A stretch of DNA of 64,000 nucleotides from Ceratorhiza oryzae-sativae (lineage: Eukaryota; Basidiomycota; Agaricomycetes; Cantharellales; Ceratobasidiaceae), in NCBI GenBank assembly GCA_030998015.1, contig JARWMV010000035.1, positions 91,200 through 155,199 on the forward strand, given 5' to 3'. The position numbers and the translations under genes were made by a program. Every line of letters begins with the position of its first letter. The first letter of the stretch is position 1. This document shows positions 1-11,011 of the stretch, piece by piece. The notes beneath the pieces are model-generated. The model made no database searches, was not told where the DNA came from, and saw only the letters and a list, made by a program, of their open reading frames with translations.

Positions 1-46
1 AGGACGAGTGTGAGCGAGATCACGGTGTGGATTGATTTCTACTGAC

Positions 47-455
47 CAATCATCATTTGTTGGAAGAGGCCAGTGCCGATGGCGGCGACCCATTCGTCGT
101 CACGCTGCGAGAAGATATTTCAATTGAAATGGCTCAGAACTATAGCCATGTACATACGTTGTTCCAGCCGCAAGCGCCGGTTCCGACAGAAGGGTTGTCT
201 GTCCGTGAAGAATGCTTTAGTATACGAATCCTCGATAAGACTGAGTATATGCATACAGTAAGTGGCCTGATAATTCAATCTGTTAGAGAATTACCCAAAG
301 CTCTAAAATATGCATGGACTCACCCATCCATAGTGAGTATCATAGGGGCCACGAGCAACAAGCTCGGTAGCGTTGTGGACAGGGGCAGCAACGGCAACGC
401 CGGCCATTCCGAGACCGAGGGCAGCAACAGAGGCAAGTTTGGCAAAAGAGAACAT
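47..455 (-). CDS. Secreted double-psi beta-barrel (RlpA/barwin-like) protein, partial
   Basis: Small secreted protein running off the left edge. The ATG at 455 opens a signal peptide with a hydrophobic core (VAALGLGMAGVAVAA) followed by a short acidic stretch. Model: exons 324-455, 257-266, 158-198 and 47-104. All join in phase with GT-AG introns of 48-58 nt and give GWATYYNPSVGTGACGW, the typical opening of fungal RlpA-like double-psi beta-barrel proteins, followed by a conserved GTGLF-type segment. The second exon is only 10 nt, yet it is required to rebuild the WATYY motif. Family members are extracellular, related to expansins and barwins, and often abundant in plant-associated fungi; no enzymatic activity can be inferred. 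The C-terminal part lies outside the window. A further donor follows position 47. Confidence 0.8.
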
Positions 456-535
456 GGCTGAGTATGAGAAGAGGCTGGAAGAGCTGGATGGGAGTGACTG
501 AGGAGTTGATGATGTTCGGGATACTGTGCAAGCGC

Positions 536-546
536 ATTTTATATGC
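536..546 (-). promoter_or_regulatory. TATA-like box of the secreted beta-barrel gene
   Basis: The minus strand reads GCATATAAAATGC about 85 bp upstream of the ATG at 455, a spacing usual for highly expressed fungal secreted-protein genes. Assignment rests on motif and distance only. Confidence 0.45.
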
Positions 547-1250
547 GTTATGAGTGTGCATATGGCTCCGGGTTAGACCCCAACGACACTCTGCACAGAA
601 TGGACTGTAGTGCCGGCTGGCATGGGCGACTCGGCGGCGATTATGGGATACATAGGCGGCCATCGCGTAGGTTGAAAGCGAAGAATTCTACATTGGCTAT
701 GCCTCCCGAGACCGGCGCACCATGTGCGTTTTCGAATCCGTGAAACACATTAACACATATGTCCGACTCGTTCGGGCCGTGGAGTTTCCATCTGCTTGGG
801 GAACCTAGTGCCCCTAGACTGGATATTTAACCTAGTGCTGTTAAAGAGGACTAGTAAAACTATCGGCTGGCACGGGTTTGAATGTTTATGCCCCTTACAT
901 GACTCGGTCTTGAGTCCAATCAAGTCGTGCCGAGAAGCAACAATGCCTGTTTCTAGGAATAACGCGGTGCGCCTCGCGCGGCCATCAGCGCGTGTGGAAC
1001 CGAGGCTTGGCATATTGGTTGATCGGCCAGGTCGGGGCCTGTGCGGTCGGCACGGAGAACTCGCCAAGGATTTCGCCTAATATTTGGGCGCCACCATCAA
1101 AAATGGCAGTCCACTAATAATGTAAGCAAGCGTAATGCATCTCGAATACTCAAGCAATCTTGTTGCTAAAGGCCCATTGCCGATCGGACGGCGGCTCGTG
1201 TGTGTCAATGTTTGCTTCGGGTGATTTGTCAGCTCGGTGTGGAGATACGG
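547..1250. other. Intergenic region between divergent genes
   Basis: Upstream region shared by the left-edge secreted protein (minus) and Tel2 (plus). No open frame here has a start, splice structure or family resemblance I can support. It probably holds both promoters. Confidence 0.5.
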
Positions 1251-4200
1251 ATGACGACCATCCAAGACGTGATCTCTCGCCTGCGCCAACCAGTGGCGTC
1301 GCTCGACGAGCTCGACGCGCTGCTCGCCGCCCCCCTCGTGTCCTTGGGCGTTCCTGTACCGCGGTACTCTGGGTCGCTTTCGCTGCCGACGCCGAGCACC
1401 CGCCAGCTGGGGACGTTGCAGTCGACCATCCTCACCCATGTGTACCCAGTGTGGGAAGAGCACACTAGCTTGTGCGATATATTCTTTGTCCCACCCAAGT
1501 CTAGTATCTATCCTGCTTCAAGTGACGGTGCACGAGCTCTGGTACTCAACAGCTTGGCACTTCTCACTACGCCTCCACTTTCTCGATTTTCCATCCGACT
1601 CCTTGAAAAGCTCATACTAAATTATCAACTAGACGACATCTGGGAAATTTGTGCTCACGAAGAAAATGAGTCGATAATCTGGGACAGGGCGTTGAGCTCA
1701 TGGATGAGCGTTCCAGGCAAGGTCGCAAACGCCTTGCTTGGGTCCGGGACAAATTCAAGTCAAGAGGTCCCAGATGTTCTCTCGTTCGAGTGAGATTTAT
1801 ACAGTTCCCATCTATGCTGTGGAAGGTGGTCTTATTGACAAAAAGCGAACACGCCGTCCAGACTTGCCTTGCCACAGAACGAGTCGTGTGGGGTGTAGCA
1901 ATTCAACCGAAACAGGAAATGTGTGAGCCATGCTATACGATGACCATTTGTGACTGAACTAATTAGAACATCTTGTGTCCTGGCGATACGAATTCTCTTC
2001 CCACCTCCTCATCAAAACTATTGCTGAACCCCAATTTGAGTATCTCAGCGGAAGAGGAGGTCGAGAAATTGACCCATCTTATTTCTAAATTGATTTCCAC
2101 CGGTCACTTTTCCGAATCTACTTCCTCGTTTATTCCACTGTCACTACCGCATATCCGCACTCGCATCGTGTCGAGCCATGCTGAAGGTTACTCCGACTTG
2201 TGGTCACGCATAATCAAAAACTTGCCTGGGCCTCAGCTCCAAAAATTTGCGACATCTCTCCTCAATCATCTGGATAACGGTCAAACACGATCGTCCGATA
2301 TTACTCCCTTTCGCTTGCATCCCTCCAAGGCCCTTGGTGTTTTCTTTGGCCCCGCCTCTCGAGCTGCGACTGAAGTGTGGCAAACTATCATCGGCAGCGG
2401 AAGAACATGGGGCCGGGGCCTAGTTCGAGGTATAGTTGGCTGGGCTGCAGGTTTAGGAGCGAAACGAGAGCCGTTGGACGAACAAGGGCTCGCCTTATTG
2501 CTAGAGCATATTCTCGCTGTATGGTCCGACCCACAGCATGTGGCGCGTGCGCTGTTGAACGAACACCGGTGTACGTTTGTCTCAACTTCTAGGGATTTGT
2601 TTTGCGTTAACTCACGCCATTTCGTTTTCCAGACCTGACGAGTTTGCTAGTCCTCGTGCTCGGCGCTCTGTCCAATCCCGCATCCACTCCTTGGTCCACT
2701 GCACCTCAATCATCTCTAGACTTGTTTGAAGAGTCAGTAGCCGATCTCAACGATTTGGATCCTTTAGAGCCCTCCAAGTCGACTGCGCCTTCCGTACCAC
2801 AAGTTCACCCACTCGTGACATCAACCTCGACGTCTCCAGCGTTCATCCGTGCTGTGGGTGCCTATCTCTCACAACGCGACGAAGCCGTACGTCGATGTGG
2901 AATGCTTGTCGCCGAGATAGTGGCTGGTGGAAGGCTTAATTTTGAAGATTGGGAGGGGGAGAAGGAGTGGCAAAAGTGGGCTGCCGAGTTAAGGACCGAG
3001 TCAAAGGATGTGCTCGAGACTATCCAGAAGGAGATTGAGAATATGGATACGAGCCAAGAGCTCAACGAACCAAATGCCGTCGAATCCGATCAAACCGCGC
3101 CACCAAAAGAGCCACCTGTGACTCATACCATGGATACGCTCATGGGTGATCACCGTACCCCGCCCGAACCCGACTCGGATGACGATTCTCTCGTCGGATA
3201 CGATTCACCTTCTCCCACTTCCACTCGTTCACCATCGCCTACACCATCGGAACTCGCAGATCCCACGCTTCGGAGAAAACCGATCCCGAGGCCGGTCTAT
3301 CTTGCGGAACTGGGTGCGCTGCTCGTCGAGGCGCCAAAGAATGCGGTCGAGGTGCAACCGAGCGAGCATTTTGGTGGTGGCAAAAAGGTGAGGCGCGGCA
3401 TGGGAATCACGGGTGGGCGAGGTGGCGGTGACGCGGAGGATGAAAGGGGGAGGGTGGAGATGGCGTTGGGTATCGGTGCTGAGTTGGTCAGGAGAAAGCG
3501 AGGGTATGGGACAGAGCTTGGTGTGTCTTGGTTTCTATTTGGACTGGACAAGGTCTGACAAGAGGTAGACGAGAATGCGATCAATCTGGTCCATTTGTTC
3601 ATCTCGCTCCAGGACAACTTTGATTTGGACGAATTTGAGGAAAAGCGGCAAGATGTATTGGTGGCGTTGGTTGTATGCTGTCCTACCAAAGCGGCGCCGT
3701 AAGTGACCATGGTCAAATATATTTTCCATGTCTACTCCATTGCTGATTCGAATATTCGTCCAGAACGATCATAGAGCAGTTTTTCCACCACCAATACTCC
3801 ACGGCTCAACGGTTCACCATGTTGAACGCACTCGCACTTGGCGCACGAGAACTAGCTGGGCTTCCTGTTCCTCCATCACGCATCGCCCCCAGCGAGAAAC
3901 GACTGCGAATCGACTTTCCTAGTAAAGTGCTGCCCGGCCCGGCGCACCTGCAATATCTGACAGACGGCGACCTCCCACCTGTTTCGACGAACCAGTTGAC
4001 CTCGAATCAACGTCGAATCGAGGGCATGCGTAGCCAGGTGTCTGCACTGGTCGAAGACCTTAGTGGACAGGCTATCACCCGAAGTAAACAGGACACCGAA
4101 GCTCGGGTGCCCCAAGCTGTGCGAGAGCGCGCACTCAAACTTGGTCCTCGACCTGGTCGGAGCATTGTCCCTCTTGACTCTTCGTCATCTGCGCCATCCG

Positions 4201-4859
4201 CCCCGGCAGCGCTTGGTTATCTGCCATCCCAAACGCCAGTCATTCCCTTTTCTCAGGTTGCGGCAGAGTCATTTGTTGCCCCTTTGATCAATCGGTTCTG
4301 GGCCCATCTTCGCGGTTCACTGGAACGAGAAGCATACGTAAACGCAGCTCGGACGGCGAGTGGTGTCAGAACTGGGACAGGGACTGGCTTGATTCTCAGC
4401 CCGCTCGTGCTTGCGCATTTACTCGGTACGATGTCGGTGCTTTTACACGCATCCAGGCATTCTCCTGCATTTCTTCATATCCTCGGCCCTGACGCCGCTG
4501 AACTGGCCTTGACTGTCGGGAGTCGGCCCCTGTCCCACGTTAAGCAAGTTAGCCCTGAAGTACCAGATGGTGAAGGTACGGAAGCTGGAGTCCTCGCGGG
4601 GGCACTGGAGCTTGCGTTGACTGTGCTCGACGCGGCGATTGAACTCGACGGAGGACGTGTGTTTGCGACAGAACGGGCTGAGCTGCTCATCGGAGTAGGT
4701 GAATGGGCGTCCGCCATATTCGAGGCTCTGGATAAGGGTGAACGGGTGCCTGGACGGGGTGGTACCGAGGAAGAAAAGGCCGTGAGGATCGCTGCGGGGG
4801 TCGTCTTGACCGCAGAGAGAATTATCGGGCGGTGGAGGCGGTCCATGGTCATGATGTAG
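1251..4859 (+). CDS. TEL2: Telomere length regulation protein Tel2/TELO2 homologue
   Basis: Tel2 is the core of the TTT (Tel2-Tti1-Tti2) cochaperone complex that stabilises PIKK kinases such as TOR, ATM and ATR. Exons supported by phase are 1967-2570, 2633-3520, 3563-3698 and 3764-4859. The first exon starts at ATG 1251 and reads to about 1766-1789; the first intron is not resolved, and a small extra exon may lie between 1790 and 1966. Family hallmarks are the helical stretch with GRGLVRGIVGW, the GALSNP..PWST block, RRCGMLVAEIV, and the C-terminal EEKRQDVLVALVVCCP followed by QRFTMLNALALGARELAG. An acidic, Ser/Pro-rich linker around 3050-3290 carries SDDDSLVGYDSPSP, like the CK2-type segment that links Tel2 to the R2TP complex; that role is inferred from the family. 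The whole protein is about 1,080-1,090 residues. Confidence 0.85.
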
Positions 4860-4991
4860 TTTGATATATGCGTTTGCAGGTGATGACCTGCTTCCTCTGC
4901 TGAATTAATGACAATTAGAAACTTTACGGCCTGAATCGTGCGATTACAAGTTGACCAAAGCTCATTCTAGTCTTCACGTTTCCCAGATCAG

Positions 4992-6200
4992 ATGGACGTA
5001 CTCGACAAGTGGCTCGAAGCACGCTCGAGAATAACGCAAGCTGCGTCGGACCTTCAAGGGCATTCGACCGAGCTATATAACCTAGGGCATTCAATCGCAG
5101 CCGAACTCACACTCTTTACCAACATTATTCCCGGTTTACGGTCTAGTGCCACTCATTGGGGGCAGCCAATGATGCGAGCGAAAAACCTTTAACCTTCATT
5201 AGACGTCTCAACAGCGTTACCCCTCGTGTTCATATTAGCAGGTTTCGGCCGAGGTCTTGACACGAATATTCGAATTTGCGATAATGCTGCTCTGCTACTT
5301 TAGTACACCCGATAAACGAGAGCTTCATCGCTACCGTCTTGTATATCTATGTAGAGTCTAGTCTCGCTGGCGTGAAGTTGTGATTCGCGGCAGCTGGTTC
5401 TGGTCGCACATTGACGTGAGATTCATTCGGGAACCAGGTTCCGACCAAATCATTTTCTCAAACGAGCTATATTTGGATCGCGAAGGCGCGACACCTATGC
5501 ATATCCACTATGGCCACACTGGTGGAGCGTTCAATTTGGGCTCTGACGGGCTCAAACCCCTAATCCCTCACACAAAACGAATATCGATTTTTTCGTTTTC
5601 GGAGTGCGGATACGCCACATCGATCGAAAATTACTTCTTTATCCGTGCGAACATGGCGCTCCGGGCTCAAGCAAAGCTTTGACCATCAATGGGATCGCCG
5701 TTCCGACCAACTACGATGCATGTCTTGAAGACCTGCCTCGTTTCTTTAGCAGTCTGGCTTAATTGGATTTGCGGATGACGAATGTGGTAGAGTGGAATGC
5801 CTACGACCTCTGTAGAATGTACGAGAAGATCGAGCCAGTAATCGAGTCAAGCGTATATGCGCAGTATATGCACAGCACCATTCGGTATGACCCGCTCATA
5901 ATCGTAGGGTATCAATAAGGGCTCTGCGAGGCCCTCATCCCCATCGACACACTCAAACATTCACGCTCTTTCGTAAATCTATTCTATACTCTTTGCAATA
6001 CACATTTGGTTTCAACAATCTCGCGAGCCTCCTGTCCAATAACCCCTCACTGAGTGCCGTTGGTCTTGCCTTGAGCCATATCGAAAGGGGTAGGCGTGAT
6101 TACCCAGATATCAAGCTTCCCTACTCGCGTTATCTTTACATATATGCACTTGGCAGGTGAGAGCTTTGGCTGATCTTGCGCCTGTTATTGAGGTTTTCAA
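4992..6200 (+). pseudogene. Decayed F-box/LRR-type gene
   Basis: Relic of a lineage-expanded F-box-like family. The start at 4992 encodes a basic helical N-terminus (MDVLDKWLEARSRITQAAS) resembling that of the intact F-box gene at 27997. The F-box region (about 5195-5370) is shifted between frames and carries stops. The next recognisable piece is SRWREVVIRGSWFWSHIDV at about 5355-5420, preceded by a stop, then a readable block to 5682. From 5683 to about 6170 leucine-rich fragments remain in several frames with stop codons. The 3' end merges into the left arm of the inverted duplication at 6183-6868. No intron model repairs it. Confidence 0.6.
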
Positions 6201-6493
6201 AAATCGGAGCCGATCAAAAAAATAAATGCCGAGAAGTCGAAAACGGTATTTCGACGAGGGATTGAGAACGAGAGTAGCTGTCGGAAATGTAAATAGATAT
6301 CTAGAATCGCCTAATTCGTGCGAACATATGTATACAAGTGTCGCCTCGATACGATGAGATTCAGCTTTAAGCGTGCTCACAGGCGGTGTTTTGTTTTATG
6401 CGCAACAACCAAGACACGTACCAAAGTGTGTGTGAGCAGATATAGGCAGTATAGAATCATAGGTATATGTGTACGAGAGATCTTTTTGATAGC
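6183..6493 (+). repeat. Left arm of long inverted repeat (foldback)
   Basis: About 311 bp that match the reverse complement of 6581-6868 along nearly their full length, with scattered substitutions and one extra block of about 19 bases near 6212-6230. The arms end in GATAGC / GCTATC at the loop side and TCGGCTCCG plus a divergent tail at the outer side. The intervening 87 bp (6494-6580) are unique. Confidence 0.85.
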
Positions 6494-6580
6494 TCCCGTC
6501 ATGAGCAAAAGCGACCCCACACACCGTTCAAACCCGCCCCTGATGGTGCACAATTAGTCCACTGTTCGCTTGTGAGGTAA

Positions 6581-6868
6581 GCTATCAAAAAGATCTCTCG
6601 TACGCTTATACCTATGATGCTATACTGCCTATCCGCTCACACGCACTTCGGTACGTGTCTTGGTTGTTGCGCATAAAAGACAACACCGCTTGTGAGCACG
6701 CTTGAAGCTGAATCTCATCGTATCGAAGCGACACTTGTATACAAATGTTCGCACGAATTAGGCGATTCTAGATATCTATTTACATTTCCGACAGTACTCT
6801 CGTTCTCAATCCCTCGTCAAAGTACCGTCTTCGACTTCTCGGCTCCGGCTTTCGAAAACTGCAATAAT
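6581..6868 (-). repeat. Right arm of long inverted repeat (foldback)
   Basis: Partner of 6183-6493. A transcript crossing both arms would fold into a hairpin of roughly 290 bp. There are no clear terminal motifs or target-site duplication, so it looks more like an inverted duplication of local (F-box relic 3') sequence than a classical foldback transposon. Confidence 0.85.
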
Positions 6869-7193
6869 ATATTCGCTTTTACTTGTCTTATACACACTGC
6901 GCTACGCGCATTATTGCGTGATCTTTAGCATCGATTTCCACAATATGCATAGATTCCGAGCATGCAACATCCGTGTCAACCACGGTGTGATTCAGGCATG
7001 AGTCAAGCACATTTTGGTACATTATAGTGTAATCACGCCGCTACACTGGACGCCTCATAGTGCTTGCCCAAACACTACGCGCCGCTCCATCACAAACCCC
7101 GGAGCTCACAGCGTACTTCCCCAAGCTCATCCGCACAACCGATTCATCCGCACCATCAATTTCAATTTCATCCGCGCATCCGGCCAATATATC

Positions 7194-7247
7194 ATATATG
7201 GGGGTCGGCACCCGAAGGGTGCCGTGCCTGTGGATTACATAAGCCGA
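7194..7247 (+). repeat. Left terminal inverted repeat of transposon
   Basis: About 54 bp matching the reverse complement of 10710-10766 with a few mismatches. It begins with a G5 tract and contains its own perfect hairpin, CGGCACCC-GAA-GGGTGCCG, so each end is both a TIR and a small palindrome. Confidence 0.85.
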
Positions 7248-10200
7248 TTTCGTCGAAAAAGTGGCACTCAGCGAGACCGCGCGGTTACGACGGTGTTTTG
7301 TACTGTAGTCTCCTAAATAGTAGCTAATAACATCTATTGGTATCCCAGCAGTCCTTAGAGTTCAATGATTAAGATACTGTAATTACATTTGCTCGTGAAC
7401 TAATACATTGATCGCTGTCATACAGACTTGCTCGACAAATCTGTTCCAGATCTCGGTAAAGCTTGTGAATACTCAAAAGCAAGCCTCGAAACCAAAGCCT
7501 TCTTCTCCACAGCCTTAAGCTTGCTAGTGGCCGGAAAGCTTTGCCGATTTTTGGCGTGATTTCTATAAGCTTTGAGCTGATCATCAAGCTCCGATACCTT
7601 CAGAGACAAGATTTTATCTTGATTGAGCTCTAATCGAATGGTATCAGCATATTCTTCGCGTTGCCTTCGCTTGTCGGCGCGCTGTGTCAAGAGCTGGTTG
7701 TTTCGCTCAGCGTCCTGCGTCGCTGCAAGGACTAGCTCCGCCTTTCGGTTTCCTTCTATTTTCGATTCGTCCAATCGTCGTGCCTCCGATTTGATCCATA
7801 CATGCTGCTCGGGGGTGAAGCTCTCCTCCATGTATTGCTCTGTGCCATTTGCTCGATTAATAATCAAGGCATTGAAACGATGTAGAGCTAGGCAGGGGAA
7901 TCGACGTATCCAAGTGCGCCATGTACCAAGCACGCCCTCATTAGCATTGTTGGTTGGAGGCATGAATGCTCTCTCACTCTGCTCTTGAGTTAATGAATCG
8001 AGTGGACCACCAGGTAAGAATTCCTCTGTAAAACGGACCCATGTTTGTAAGGCCCCACGACAAAACGCAACGAACAGATCCGAAAGGTAAGGCAACATAG
8101 AATCATGCATACGTAGCGCAGCTATGACTTCAGGATCTTCCCATTCGCACCCGTCTAGAGTAGCTGTAGCTGCTAGAGCATTAGGTGCTAGCAGAAGTAG
8201 CGGGTCATTGATCAGAGCTTCAAGGTGGGTTTGTACAAGGGCGTGTAAGGGAGCCAGTTCAGCGATGCCTTTGCCTTGGGCAGTTGCTATGCGAACTAGT
8301 CGCATATAGGGCTTTGAGATGGCCTGCCCATATAGGGCGATAACGATGAGCTCTGCAAGTGTTGCCGGACACTTCAGTGCTTTAAGTATGTTTTGTTCGA
8401 GGTGATTAAGGACTCCCGACCCTTTTTTACAGCGAACGTGCTCCATATAGTCGATATATGCGCCATGGAAAGCGCAGAGCTCAATCGAAGCATCAATAAA
8501 TGAGCTATAACGTACATTACTTGTATCTGGGAAGCGATGTGATCGACCATATTTTGCCTCAAACCAATATGCGTGGCCATCTTGGTGGCCTTTCTTGTTG
8601 TCTTTGTGATTAAATGCTGCACCCGAAAGACTACAAAGCTTGATGGCCCCAGCCTCGGAGACAGAGATAGCGCGCTGCTCAATGAGCGATGTTTCAGATG
8701 AGCAATCTATTAGTTTAATTGCTGCATCGTTATCCTTGTTGTAAAGGATCGCTGGCTGAGGTAGGTCTCTATTCTCCTTCCAGAAGATCGACATAGCCGA
8801 AGCCCCCCCTTTCACAGCATTCATATCCTTGTGCATGCAGCACCTGCCTCGAACCACACAAGTCATATCACATTGAATAATAGGGGAGGAGTGATTAAAT
8901 GCTGTCTCCCCAAGCTGGTAGACATATTTGTATTGTTCAGTCAAGCGCAGAACATCTTGAGTAGCAGAGTTCAAGCGATTAAACGGCAAAACACCCCCAA
9001 CTGAATCTTCAGATTTCGATTGTATCAGCTTGTAAGCGGCATCTAGGTTGGTAGTGCTAAGATTTGACCACGCAGTTTCACCTAGTTGCTCTATCCAAGA
9101 GTTAGTCTTCCAGAGCTTTTGTAATCGTGCCACTTTGATCTGATCGCTAGCGTGATCTCCATTAGATCCATAGAGCTTTCGTGCAATATCTTGTGCACCG
9201 AAGGGAAGCGCTGGGCTTAATTCGCTTTTTGGAGCACGCTCGACTGTACTGCATAGACCTTGTAACTGTTTCTGTAAGACCTCGACCTGTGTTTCGCTAG
9301 TATGGTCAATTGTCGATTCGACTGCGAGGTAAAGCTGTTGATGGGAGCTTGCTGAATTAGCCATTATATGCATACTACTAAAGTTTACACACGCGCGAAG
9401 TTGAATCCATGCTGGTCGTGACTCCTGAGTAGTTTTGTCAGCACATTGAATGATTTATGCCTTTCTAACATACCCTGCGCATTTGCTAATATGTTTCCAG
9501 CTTGAATTCTAGCACTCACACCTCCCTCAAGAATGAATCGGCCAATTGAACGAGGCAAAGGTACTTTGCCAATAGTGACACCAAAAGCCTTAGCACACAT
9601 TCTAATCACCTTCGAAACCTGAATAGCAGCAACACCAGACATGACTAGGCGACGTGACAGGCTTCGAATCGAGTTACTATATGCGACGCCTGACATTGAT
9701 TTAAAGTTGCGCTGCAAACCGGTCAACCCCCGCCGCTTCGCAAGCATATGCCGACGGGATTCCTCTGCGGCGTAAGCACGCTTCTTCCAGGATGTTTTAG
9801 ACTTGACAATACGATTCAGTGCTTGATTATGATGTGTGTTCTGTGTTTTTGTAGCTATATCGCGCATTTCTAGCTGACTCGAGAGTTTCTTGATATTGAG
9901 GACCAGTTTCTGTTTCTCTTCAACAAGTTTCCGAGCCGCTACCTTCGCTCGCCGGATGGCTTTGCTAAGATTGTGTTTTCGCGCAAGTTCACGTCGATTA
10001 CAAGCAGCTAGAGAATGGTTCTTCTTCCGAAGCTCCGAGACAAGTTTTGATGGTTTACTTTGTATAATCTCATCTTTCTTTTTGTTCTGTGTATTCATTT
10101 GTAGTAAACAGAGTCCTCATGAGAAGAAATGACTTCAGGTTTAGCTGTAACAGTGTGCATACCTTCAAAATGTTCCTTAGTGCAGCAGTAGTGCTTATTG

Positions 10201-10759
10201 CCCCAAAGAAGACACGCTGGTTCGCCGATCGACCCTTTTTACCACGTCTGAGAGCCGTAGGTACTTCCTCGGTCATGTCTCAAATTCTGAAGGAATTCTG
10301 CAACAGCCGATATTATGCTATGTTTCGGTTAGCCACAGGAAGCTGAACAATGGTGGCTCATTGGGCATTGCCAATCCGAGTTGCCAAACAAGCCACAGCA
10401 AGTAAGATCGCAGAGTATATGCCTTAGTGCTTGACCTCCTGTATATAAAGTAGTTAAGATATTTGACCACTGCTCATTCGTGTGGTTCTCAAATAACGCC
10501 TTCGAGCTCGTTTGTTCACTTAAGCTGTGGTGCGGAAGTACTCTATAGAGCCCAAATCGCAGTTTCAGGATCACGCAGAAAATCAGAAAACTGGCTCGAA
10601 GGTCAACCATACAGATGTGACACCAGTCTATTCCGTCTATTCCGGAGGCTTGAATTTAACAGCTCGCAAAGAGCTAAGGGGGTCAAATCTGGTGCCATTT
10701 CACGCATCAGATCTGCTTATGTAATACACAGGCGCGGCACCCTTCGGGTGCCGACCCCC
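7200..10759. mobile_element. TIR DNA transposon with transposase-like gene
   Basis: Element of about 3.56 kb bounded by inverted repeats at about 7194-7247 and 10710-10766. Inside, on the minus strand, lies a gene of a basidiomycete transposon family (see the entry at 7418-10276). Flanking AT-rich hexamers (ATATAT) are shared on both sides, but a precise target-site duplication cannot be fixed because the TIR edge is AT-rich. The damaged coding region suggests it is non-autonomous now. Confidence 0.8.
7418..10276 (-). pseudogene. Transposase-like gene with frame breaks
   Basis: The start at ATG 10276 gives exon 10163-10276, which joins in phase through a 76-nt GT-AG intron to 10086-9385: a basic, coiled-coil-rich N-terminal region followed by a conserved helical block ending FILEGGVSARIQAGNILANAQ. 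The main downstream frame, 9373-7418, encodes about 650 residues with CCMHKDMNAVKGG, GAAFNHKDNKKGHQD, FPDTSNVRYSSF and PPTNNANEGVLGTWR, blocks recurrent in uncharacterised Agaricomycete transposon proteins. Between about 9440 and 9373 the reading frame must change more than once and no GT-AG intron restores it, so I read it as one damaged transposase. The superfamily (KDZ-like or another DDE group) is not certain. Confidence 0.7.
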
Positions 10760-10766
10760 AATATAT
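10710..10766 (-). repeat. Right terminal inverted repeat of transposon
   Basis: Inverse copy of the left terminus, with the same internal CGGCACCC/GGGTGCCG palindrome and the same inner edge (ATTACATAAGC in TIR orientation). Differences from the left copy are single substitutions. Confidence 0.85.
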
Positions 10767-11011
10767 CCGGGTACTCTCTGTCTGGGCAGCGTGCGGATCA
10801 GGCTTATCCGTTTCAATCCGAAAGTCATGCCGAGCAAACCACGTGAGCGGCCGCCGTCTAATGGAGTGGCACCGCATGCCCGGGGCAATGCCGAGGATGT
10901 GTTTGGCAGCTTCGGTGTATTTGTTATGGCTCCCCGAGAGCTCGGCTAGACTCGTTGCCCATAGTCGACGGCTATATATCTGCTGAATTCCGAGCGAGCT
11001 CCCAACCAACG

